From assembly GCF_963675165.1 (NCBI RefSeq), contig NC_087384.1, positions 2,936,501 through 3,000,500 of the forward strand: a stretch of 64,000 bases of DNA. The letters run 5' to 3'. A program made the translations under genes and the position numbers. The notes beneath the pieces are model-generated. The model was not told the DNA's origin. It saw only the letters and a program-made list of their open reading frames with translations, and made no database searches. The stretch comes from Halichondria panicea (taxonomy: Eukaryota; Porifera; Demospongiae; Suberitida; Halichondriidae). Below, piece by piece: positions 56,528 through 64,000 of this stretch (positions are counted from its first letter, which is position 1; every line of letters begins with the position of its first letter).

Positions 56528-57474
56528 CAGGTCTCAACAACGAAAAGCTTAAGGCCGGTATAGCATTCATGCCTAACAATAGGACTTACTGGTTGTACAA
56601 ATACAGGTACACAAACTGACTCACCATCCACGGAAATGTCTACATCAATCTGGGCAGTGATCACTATCTCTCTGCCGCCTTCCACTCCATCCTTGCCATA
56701 GAGTCTCGCAGAGGGTGTCTTTAGTTCAGGTAGTGGCTGGTCTTCGGTTCGGAGGTGACGTACAATTTCGTGTAGCAACTCTCGAGAGATTATGGTAGAC
56801 TGAACACCAGTGTCCAACATGGCTTCTACAGGCACTCCACATACGTTCACAGGCACATACACTGTAGGACCGACTGCCTTGGGGCTTTGTTCTTGGTTGA
56901 CGGTCACGGTATTCATCGTAGCTTCGTCTCTGGGTAGATTATCACGTTTATCACCCAGTCGCTTTACAGCTATCAGGGCTTCTAACTGTTCTATTGACAA
57001 ACTGTTCAAATGTGTCTCCTCACTTGGTTTGGTCTCCAGTAGGGATGTACTGGGGTTAGAGTTATTTCCACTGTGATTTCCACTGTGATTTCCACTGTGA
57101 CGGTTTAACTGACTTGACCTCCCGCTTCTGTAAGGGTTAGTGTTTCTCCCAGGTGCTTCCGGCTGATTTCCACGAAAGGGGTAATCACTCTTGTAGTGTC
57201 CAGGGCGCTGGCAGTGATAGCACACAGGTTCTCGAGTCTTCCTCTCTTCTCGGCGTGTACTTTCAGACTGTGGTGTGGCCTGCTCTCTTGCTCGGAAAGT
57301 GTTCTTCTTGGGGGTATCTTCACGGGACGCAGCAGATTCTGCATATTGTCGTTCATGTCGTTCTATCACTCGTGCCCTATCATAGAGCTCTTGAAAAGTC
57401 TCGCTTGTCTTTGGTGCACCCAGTCTCCTTTGCCATTTAACAGGCAAAGCTTGAAAGAAGCGTCCTTTCAGCAA
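56521..57474 (-). CDS. Ty3/Gypsy gag nucleocapsid and aspartic protease
   Basis: This 317-residue minus frame has the end of the capsid region (ALPVKWQRRLGAPKTSETFQ), then one CCHC knuckle (CYHCQRPGHYKSDYP, with the last position of the usual pattern replaced). An asparagine/histidine-rich linker follows, containing three in-frame 12-base repeats (HSGNHSGNHSGN, 57064-57099). Next is the retropepsin motif EAMLDTGVQSTIIS. The zinc knuckle would bind element RNA and the protease would cut the polyprotein. It is the longest open frame in the window. Confidence 0.75.
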   Translation of the reverse strand: MLKGRFFQALPVKWQRRLGAPKTSETFQELYDRARVIERHERQYAESAASREDTPKKNTFRAREQATPQSESTRREERKTREPVCYHCQRPGHYKSDYPFRGNQPEAPGRNTNPYRSGRSSQLNRHSGNHSGNHSGNNSNPSTSLLETKPSEETHLNSLSIEQLEALIAVKRLGDKRDNLPRDEATMNTVTVNQEQSPKAVGPTVYVPVNVCGVPVEAMLDTGVQSTIISRELLHEIVRHLRTEDQPLPELKTPSARLYGKDGVEGGREIVITAQIDVDISVDGESVCVPVFVQPVSPIVRHECYTGLKLFVVETCC

Positions 57475-57913
57475 ACGTTCAAACTCTCGGCCTTGGACGC
57501 TTTGCGCCCTAGTGCTTGAAGCTCCAATCCTAGATCTTCTATCGACTCATCTCTCTGGACTTTATGATGGAACTCCATGTCTCTAAGTTCTTCAATATCG
57601 ACAGCCTTGAAGCGGGCTCGTAAGGCATCAACTACCTTCTCGTACTGACTCTGGTCCGTGTCTGGGAGAGCACGGAGAACTCTCAGAGCCGTTTTCTCCA
57701 ATAACAATTTAATCTGATGTAACTTTTGCTCAGTACTCCATCCGGCAACTTTAGCTCGTTCTTCAAACTGTTCAATCCAACGCGCTCGAATCCATCTTCT
57801 TCCATTTGTTTCCCTTCATCGGTAAAGGCCTTTAGGGGTGGTAGGTGCTGGGCAGCTGTAGCTTGTGTTTGGGCAGCAATTGCCTCTGTGTGAGCTTCCA
57901 AAAGCCTTGTCAT
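57468..57913 (-). pseudogene. Ty3/Gypsy gag capsid part, frameshifted
   Basis: Two overlapping minus frames (57913-57683 and 57707-57468) contain KLLLEKTALRVLRALPDTDQ-like sequence and HKVQRDESIEDLGLELQALG, typical of the capsid of Ty3/Gypsy gag (retrotrans_gag-like). One frame change separates them. Confidence 0.6.
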
Positions 57914-58191
57914 TGTCGCTACAAGTAATGACTCACTAGGAGACTCTCTTCCAGCAGGGGGCAGCAGTTGTTCCTCTCCTCCTGGTGGCTCTGTTCTTCG
58001 TGTATCAGTTTCAGTTCTTCGATCGGTAGTTCTTTCAGTTCCTCGATCTTCAGTTCTTCGGATAGGGTCGGTACCTCGGTACCTCTCTCCATATGGGGGG
58101 GTTCTGCCCTCTCTAGCGGTGTGGTATGTCCAACCTCTGCCTCATCGTCAATAGACGGGTCATCCTCCGAGTCAACTTCTTCCTGAAGTGA

Positions 58192-58735
58192 TCATAGTTC
58201 AGCAGTAACTGCTTCCAATTGTCCTTGTAGATTATACTTCTCTAATTCAAACGCATCAGTCAGGGTTTGTTCCCTCTCTTGAGCTTGTCGTCGCTCTCTG
58301 TCCACTTCATTCTGTTCTCGGTGGATCGCCTCTTGATGCTCAACTCTAAGTTGCTCCAGAGCCCTCAAATGCTTTAGCTCAGCTCTTGTCTCAGATTCCT
58401 CTAGCTGTCCTTGGAGCAGCGCACGGATTTCTTCTTCACGGTTCCGGGTCGCCTCTTCTACTTGAATGCGATGGGTACGGGTCGTCTCCGTCACTTCAGC
58501 TCGAAGCTGCTCTATCTCCTCCAACTGATTCGTCCTTAGCAGCAGCCAACTCTTGTCGAAGTGTCTCCAAATCTGTCTGTAACTGTTCCATGGTCTCTAT
58601 ACTCTCCGTATGAGTAGTTCTCAACCGTTTTCGTAACAACACGTGTCTGGAGTCTTGGGTCAAAGCCTGCAACTCACGCCTTGACATGAACACACAGGTC
58701 CTGGCAGGGTCGCCAAATGTGACGGCTACGGTCAC
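58192..58735 (-). CDS. Ty3/Gypsy gag N-terminal coiled coil
   Basis: Minus frames 58735-58496 and 58524-58192 encode a long heptad-rich coiled coil (ETMEQLQTDLETLRQELAAA; EEIEQLRAEVTETTRTHRIQ; EQLRVEHQEAIHREQNEVDR). They start just inside the LTR and primer site and are separated by one frame change near 58515. Gag of this length with an N-terminal coiled coil is unusual but known in invertebrate elements. Confidence 0.55.
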
Positions 58736-58840
58736 TTATTGCAGGCGATGCAACTAGATAAAAGCAGCTTGCTCCATGCTCACTTTCACTGCTAATTTAT
58801 CATATCAAGACTCTGTCACATCACATGACCAACTGTCACA
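58718..58840 (-). repeat. 5' LTR of the Ty3/Gypsy element (about 123 bp)
   Basis: TGTGACGGCTACGGT at 58718 and ACTGTCACA at 58840 form TG...CA ends with short inverted repeats. On the minus strand the LTR is followed directly by TTTGGCGACCCTGCCAGGAC, the likely primer-binding region, and then gag. No second LTR was found downstream, where the element is cut at 55.3 kb. Confidence 0.55.
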
Positions 58841-58939
58841 AAAACAATGAATAATATTATAATCAATGAATAATTGTTACATATGCTTCAATTGCCGAAC
58901 CGCTAACCGAACTAACCAAGAAGAATTTGCCGGAGAGTG

Positions 58940-59110
58940 TGGACAGCGAAAACCGAGTTAGCATACCAGCGGCTGAAGAAGGTACTCGTATCTGCTCCAC
59001 TCATGAAGAATCCTGATTTTGCTCGGACATTTATCTGGAGTTGGTGTTGGAGCCGTTTTGAGCCAAGGAGGATCAACCAATTGCCTATTTCAGTGACTTT
59101 TTGTGTGGTT
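58940..59110 (+). pseudogene. Ty3/Gypsy RNase H fragment, opposite strand
   Basis: Plus-strand pieces read YQRLKKVLVSAPLMKNPDFA and, after a frame change, LETDASGVGVGAVLSQGG with the first RNase H aspartate. It belongs to a Gypsy-type pol but runs opposite to the element at 55.3-58.8 kb, so it comes from another copy or a rearrangement. Confidence 0.55.
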
Positions 59111-59154
59111 GGATGAAACAGACTCAGACAAGCGTGATCACGTTCTAAAGTGGC

Positions 59155-59640
59155 TTACCCCCCCCTGTTTATCACCGTTATCTGGTTAGAGGAACTCACC
59201 TTTCCACTATAAGTGCCCTCAGTTCTGAAGGTCTTATAGCACATGAAATTATGACAGGTACTTGATAAATTTTATGATTTTTGCAGGGTAACCTTATTCC
59301 ATGTATCTTGGTTATGGACAACTGTTCGATTCACCATGTACAAATAGGCTTGTGGAATTTTGGCCATTTTCTTACCACCTTATAGTCCTGACTATAACCC
59401 ATGTGAGGAGATGTTTAGTTACATCAAGTATTACTTAAAAGACCACGACGAATTGCTCAATCCTACATCAAGCAATCCAGCATTCAGACAAGTTCTGAAC
59501 TCAGTATTGTTAAGTGTCACCGAATCACAATGTAAACAATGGATTTCACATGCAGGATATGCAGGCAAATTAGAGTACAACAATTATTATAAATGTACCG
59601 TGTCAAAATGTCTTAATGTCACCCATGATTGTTTTGTGCA
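59155..59640 (+). pseudogene. DDE_3 (Tc1/IS630-like) transposase C-terminal half, with intron
   Basis: The exon ending at about 59261 reads RGTHLSTISALSSEGLIAHE. A short GT-AG intron of about 25 bases (GGTACTTG...TTTGCAG) precedes NLIPCILVMDNCSIHHVQ at about 59286-59345, the second catalytic aspartate. Then MAIFLPPYSPDYNPCEEMFS (59360-59420) carries the third acidic residue, followed by YIKYYLKDHDELL. A small break lies between 59345 and 59360. The N-terminal half is missing. TA-targeting is usual in this group. Confidence 0.65.
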
Positions 59641-60067
59641 TCTCTTGATATTCAGCATCAGAAATAACACCATCTTCTTTCAATTTATGCCACTTGGTCA
59701 GCTGGTCAATACACTGTGTGCGTAATCCAATGCGTTTTCCAGGACTCGACACACTAACAGCAGTCTCCCTTGCTTGCCGAAAATGAATTTTGTCAATAAT
59801 TTCTTTCAGTTCGTCCATCTTTTGAAGCCTCGCATCAGACACGTTTGACACGTTTGATCTCTTTGGCACTGGTCCATCATCAGATGTGTCACTAGAACTT
59901 AAGGGTCTCTTTGCACGAGACAGCTTAATCCACAAATTAATCCCTCGTCTTCTGCGATGCTCATCGTACATCTTTGATAGTTCTTCATCACCTATTAGAG
60001 GAATTTGCTTCCCTTTAAAGCTGTGACCAGGTACGAAAGTACCCAAGAGTGAATTCTTTACTGGCAA
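59603..60067 (-). CDS. Small charged protein, transposon accessory type
   Basis: A 154-residue minus frame. The start MPVKNSLLGTFVPGHSF lies in a basic N-terminal half (DEHRRRRGINLWIKLSRAKR). A Ser/Asp-rich linker follows, then a helical C-terminus (ARLQKMDELKEIIDKIHFRQ; CIDQLTKWHKLKEDGVISDA) ending with a helical hairpin. Such hairpin tails recur in invertebrate transposon-borne proteins. It is convergent with the DDE_3 gene and overlaps its 3' end. No lesion is visible, so it may be intact; function unknown. Confidence 0.45.
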   Translation of the reverse strand: MPVKNSLLGTFVPGHSFKGKQIPLIGDEELSKMYDEHRRRRGINLWIKLSRAKRPLSSSDTSDDGPVPKRSNVSNVSDARLQKMDELKEIIDKIHFRQARETAVSVSSPGKRIGLRTQCIDQLTKWHKLKEDGVISDAEYQEMHKTIMGDIKTF

Positions 60068-60099
60068 GGTGATCCTTTAAATCGGCCAGAAGTGCGCAA

Positions 60100-61090
60100 A
60101 ACATATCATCGAGTAATCCATTCAACAACAGCATTGTTCCCATGAAGAGTGTTCCCATGAAGAGTGAAGATATTTACATTGTACTTCCACCTTACCTATA
60201 ATTATAATTACGCGTTATAATTATGTAAAATGAGGGCTATTATATGCATGGATATATCCAATAACTGTGTGTGGTTGCAGGTTACTTACACTTGTCTGTT
60301 GAACATGAGCTGGTTGACGGTAACACTAGCTGATTTCGTTCCTGCCTGGATATGAACTTATGGTAGGATTTAATGGTGAATTAGATATGTCTGTATCAAC
60401 CAGTGTATCAACCAATCTGGACGCAAACGCCTCCGAACCACAGCCCACAGCTCGATATTCCTCCGTAAATCTCAGAGCCCACAGCACAACACACGACAAA
60501 GCTACTAGTTTAGCTATAGCTGCAATCCACGTGTTTGAGCTGCTGTGTTTGAGCTGCTGTGACGGATCACCGGACGTTCCAAGTAAATTGAAATCACTAC
60601 CGGGGCCAATAACAATTATGAGGTAAAAATAGGTGACTACACATTCAATCACACAAAAGCTATACATCCACCTGATCCAAAACTAATGCTCTTGGGGTGA
60701 TCACCAATCATAAGGGAATGTATGCCTAAAATTTAAATTTCTGTAACGCTTAGCGTATTACCAAAAAAGGGATCTTTAGTGGTGCTCTTTAATTCAACTT
60801 TTTTCTAGCACTTTGGCTTGGGGTGATACCACATGATTTACCAACAATCTAAACATTAATCATTTCAGAGAAAAAGGTGTACAATACAAGATTAAACTTA
60901 CCTAAATTCAATAGTTGCAACGGCTTGAATAATGGTTATTCACTATCTATATAAACACAGTTGCACTGGATACTGGAGAACTTGACAGAATACTAGTGAC
61001 AACTCATAAAGTCCTAGATTTGCAATAATCTCAGTTACCCGCGGGAATAGATTAGCCATCATTAGGCGAGTTTTAATCGAGGTCACATAC
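60100..61090. other. No gene recognised
   Basis: Two overlapping opposite frames (60360-60626 plus, 60667-60326 minus) have no domain. CATGAAGAGTGTTCCCATGA is part of a tandem duplication near 60140-60172, and TGTGTTTGAGCTGC is duplicated near 60529-60556. Confidence 0.35.
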
Positions 61091-62060
61091 TTCTGTTTCC
61101 AATCCCTCTCTCCTACATCTATGGTATATACCAGGAAGTTGTATATACCAGGAACATAATTATACCAGGAACAATGGAACAGGGTCACTAAAGTGGAAAT
61201 TCTAAAGTGGAAATTATAGCTCCTGCTAGACTCCAGGCTTCTTTGCTGTGATCCTAGTGCATATATCTATAGCACCACTACCTGTTCTCAAATGTTTCAG
61301 CATGCCGTGGTTTAGTTTTATTGCTCCTGAGTTGCTGTGCAAGTCATACATGATAACAACATCACTATAATTATTATGGCAATGCACTGCATTATATTTC
61401 TGGTTTCATGTCACGGTTTGCACTTTAGGCGCGTGGGCGGCCATGGGTATAGTAGTCTGTTGGTTTGTTACCCGAGGCGGGCGTGGGCGGCCGCTATTCA
61501 AATGAAAATTTATCTATCTATCCATCTATATCTCTATCATCTATCCTTCACAGAACAATATCTTGGTTTAAATAGTGGCAGATTTTGATGTTAAAGCTTC
61601 ATTGTCGAGCAAACATTGTCGAGCAAAAGCTAAGAAGCTTGAACTTGCACGTTGCAGCTAGCTATAGCGACACGTGGCCTTGATTACGTAGTTGCAGCTG
61701 AAGTGATCCGTACCAGGAACAATTGAATTAGAAAGCTAAAATTGTGACTGGTCGTTGGCTGACACTGGATCCTATACTCCAGCCTGGCAGGAGTCTCTAA
61801 GTCTAAGACTCCAGGCTTCTTTGCTGTGATCCCAGTCCACAGTGCATGTCTAATGTGACATGTACCACTCAATGTTTCAGCATGCCTCCAGCTCTTGAGT
61901 TGCTGTGCTAGCTACATGCACTGCTATTAATCACTCTTCTGGTTTCTTTATTATCATGTCACCAGCTGAGGGTTTGCACTTTAGTGCTCTAGTTACCCGA
62001 GGCACGCGTGGGGTTCACTAAGTTCACCCTGTTTGAAACGGTTACGTCATAATCTTACCC
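61090..62060. repeat. Second cluster of the 41-42 kb repeat family
   Basis: Blocks match the 41.3-42.8 kb cluster: ACCAGGAACAATGGAACAGG, TGTTTCAGCATGCC, AAATAGTGGCAGATTTTGAT and the GC-rich TTACCCGAGGCGGGCGTGGG. A sequence related to the 33-base inverted repeat of 46720/48292 lies at the left edge (GTTTCCAATCCCTCT). Confidence 0.55.
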
Positions 62061-62555
62061 GCCAAATACAATAATTTTAAGCACACCATGTCTCTCAGTG
62101 CAGGCTGGCTGATTCAAAACCTTCTTGGTTAGTATAATGTACTAATGATAAGTATATAAAATTATAATTATGAGAATAAGCTATTATAAAAAAAATATAT
62201 GTTGCTCGTAGGGCGATAGACCTAAGTCTAAATGGCTTATACTATGAAGGTGACATTGTCAAGAGACTTTAACTTGCTATGGAACTCGACGTTCGTGTAA
62301 GACATTATGTGGTAAAAATGTATACAGAAACAGCAATAACTAATTTGTGTTGTATAACCAGAGGAAATGGCACACCAACTCCATTCTGCTCTCGATCGTC
62401 AATTTGGCCCACACTATTATAAAGAGAAGACAAAGAGCTCGAGGGTATTTATTCAAGGCAGTTCAAGGCAGTCGCAAAATAGGATGCTTGGCACACGTAA
62501 CAATAAAAAAATGTATTGAGTATTCTATTCATGCACACGAAACTCGAGCCATTAC
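62060..62555. other. No gene recognised
   Basis: One basic frame (62347-62601) runs into the MITE and is not convincing. AAGGCAGTTCAAGGCAGT is a small duplication. Confidence 0.35.
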
Positions 62556-62561
62556 CCTTAA

Positions 62562-63248
62562 CCCTTTAACCGTCACGGGCCACGATCGTGGCCCGCAATA
62601 GTGACTTTTTTGCGAAATTCTAATTCTGCGATACTTAGGAAGTAGCTCGAACTACGCACGAGCTGTAGAATCACGTGCAATTATTTCATTAGCGCACGAA
62701 CGCAATGGCTTGAGGACGATGTCTCCTCTGGTGATGACAGTGCCTATGAAGGAGAGCTACCAGCTTTATGCCAGACGCTGTCTGGGACTGATGACATGGA
62801 CCTAGACACTAAGCGCTATGGACCAGGACGGTGAAAGACCAGGCTCTGGCAAGTAGTATAGTATAGCTAGAATATCAGTAGTGTTAAATAGAACAGTCTT
62901 TATGTGAGCTTGTAAATTTCATAGATCGATAGTAATACATGTACGTATTGTTCTTCAAATTGATATATCTTAGCACTGTTACATTCATATGATGATGTGA
63001 AAATCAAGCCTTTAATACCATATGATAGGAAATTTTGGATTTTATCTCACCGCATTTAAAATGATAACGGGTAAATGATAACGGGTGACTGTGGTTGTTA
63101 TGGCAACACATGTTGCACCATTTTATTCCTTGTTGTATGAGCATTCTATTGGTATATGGTTGCTAGGCATTTTATTGCTCTGGAAACCCGATAGAGAATT
63201 TACAAACATTTCACTTCACTGTTAGTTAAGAATCCGACGGTTAAACGG
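62562..63248 (+). mobile_element. piggyBac-like MITE, family 1, copy D (687 bp)
   Basis: TTAA at 62558-62561 and 63249-63252 flank the ends CCCTTTAACCGTCACG and CCGACGGTTAAACGG. The palindrome GGGCCACGATCGTGGCCC is intact (62577-62594). It is an internally deleted version of copy A: short pieces of both acidic exons remain (for example GATGTCTCCTCTGGTGATGA) but no frame survives. Confidence 0.75.
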
Positions 63249-63299
63249 TTAAAGAAAAAAAATGGCTGAACTAAAATAAAAGCTGAACTCAACGAACAC

Positions 63300-64000
63300 C
63301 GTGATGCTCCAAAATCTAAAGCGCTTTACTATATCTCCTTGCCAACTGTAGAATCACATCAAGGTCATCCTACAGGTGAGGGAGAAAGTAGCACAAAAAA
63401 TTGCGGAAATAGACACTCCTTTGCCACTATGTGATGCAAGGGGATATATGCAAGGAAAATGTACCAGATCCCAACGATAGGGGATACTTTCCAACGAACA
63501 CTGACTTAAGAAATCATATTTACATGGCTAAGCGAGCCCTACAACTGTCATGCCTAGACCAAGAGAATATGAAACTAAAAGTTGAACAATGGAATGAGTA
63601 GCCACCATTTTCGTCCATATGTAGCTAAAAAGAATAGCGAGGGATAGTTTCAGCGGAAACGATGGAATTGATGGAGAGTTGTCAATAACTGACAACGAGC
63701 AATATGAGCAAACCCTGCACCAAACAGAGCAGCTTTTAGGTCGATATGGTAACACGATAAGCACTAATAAGTATGAACTTACTTTGTTCTTCATATGTGT
63801 TCGCACAAATGTTGGGTACTCAGTAGTGGCAGAATTTATCATACAAAGTGAAACAACAAAGCATATTCTGGAAGCTCTAACAATACTAAAAGCTTGGAAC
63901 CCAACATGGCACCCACAATACTTTATGTGTGACTACTCGCCCTTGAAACAGCGAGTCACTGTCTATTTGTGTGCATGGACCCGATGGGTTAAGGACCATA
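63300..64000 (+). pseudogene. MULE/SWIM-type transposase, broken, continues past the window
   Basis: In the first part, VREKVAQKIAEI and then RGYFPTNTDLRNHIYMAKRA are readable in different frames (63380-63580). From about 63645 one frame stays open to the window end: LLGRYGNTISTNKYELTLFF, ICVRTNVGYSVVAEFIIQSE, LKAWNPTWHPQYFMCDYS, which is the core of MULE-related transposases with a C-terminal SWIM finger expected outside. A segment seems deleted between DYSPLKQ and VTVYLCAWTRWVKDH. Just left lies a piggyBac-like MITE. Confidence 0.6.

Noticed and set aside
56810-57519. Plus-strand frames of 83-107 residues
   Set aside because: They are complementary to the clearly coding Gypsy gag-protease frame on the minus strand.
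1-64000. tRNA and rRNA genes
   Set aside because: Reading by eye I found no cloverleaf with A and B boxes and no rRNA signature; a covariance-model scan would be decisive.

Overview
This is eukaryotic, almost certainly metazoan, DNA. It is AT-rich, has short GT-AG introns of roughly 50-140 bases, no operons or ribosome binding sites, and is packed with transposable elements. The mix of DNA transposons (PIF/Harbinger, hAT, pogo, a DDE_3/Tc1-like type, piggyBac-like, MULE-like) with Bel/Pao, Ty3/Gypsy, DIRS/Ngaro and non-LTR-type retroelements, together with many TAATTATAATTAT-type stretches, suggests an early-branching animal. A demosponge is my best guess, but this is an impression and not a proof. 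I find no convincing single-copy host gene; nearly every recognisable coding segment is a transposon or retroelement gene, usually broken.

Layout. 1-1.1 kb: an apparently intact three-exon Myb/SANT-like gene of a Harbinger element (minus strand) and the element's terminus. 1.2-3.2 kb: a frameshifted hAT-type transposase. 5.4-9.4 kb: a TTAA-flanked MITE, a long-TIR element, a small complete spliced gene with TATA box (7.2-7.8 kb), then a 1.4 kb block with Helitron-like ends. 9.7-11.7 kb: a broken OTU-type cysteine protease region. 12.5-13.9 kb: a degenerate reverse transcriptase. 15.2-16.4 kb: a piggyBac-like non-autonomous element. 19.3-23.8 kb: a Bel/Pao element with its integrase segment flipped. 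25.4 kb: a palindromic MITE. 26.9-27.3 kb: a tyrosine recombinase remnant. 27.7-28.4 kb: a second copy of the TTAA MITE. 28.7 kb: a HIRAN-like fragment. 29.1-31.0 kb: a pogo-type transposase split by a piggyBac-like MITE. 31.8-35.5 kb: a second Harbinger element, broken, carrying the second Helitron-like block between its two genes. 35.7-36.2 kb: a TIR element. 36.8-39.4 kb: an array of repeated exon-like modules. 41-44.5 kb: GC-rich and other dispersed repeats and a large foldback. 45.9-46.8 kb: a DIRS-type RT/RNase H. 48.6-52.7 kb: PHD-like scrap, a third piggyBac-like copy, the C-terminal part of a non-LTR-type RT protein. 53.9-55.2 kb: an uncharacterised transposon-type protein. 55.3-58.8 kb: a Ty3/Gypsy element on the minus strand with one short LTR. 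59-60.1 kb: a Gypsy scrap, a Tc1-like transposase and a small accessory ORF. 62.6-63.2 kb: a fourth piggyBac-like copy. 63.3-64.0 kb: a MULE-like transposase running off the window.

The genes do not form a pathway; the logic of the window is nested transposition. The clearest new-looking item is the pair of 1.41 kb blocks (8002-9407 and 32836-34251). They begin TC and end CTAA after a six-base-stem hairpin, and both sit between A and T. A 117-base long-TIR module forms their left part, and a spliced-exon-like ORF follows it. A second pervasive feature is exact back-to-back 10-60 base duplications, several of which fall in and disrupt transposon reading frames.
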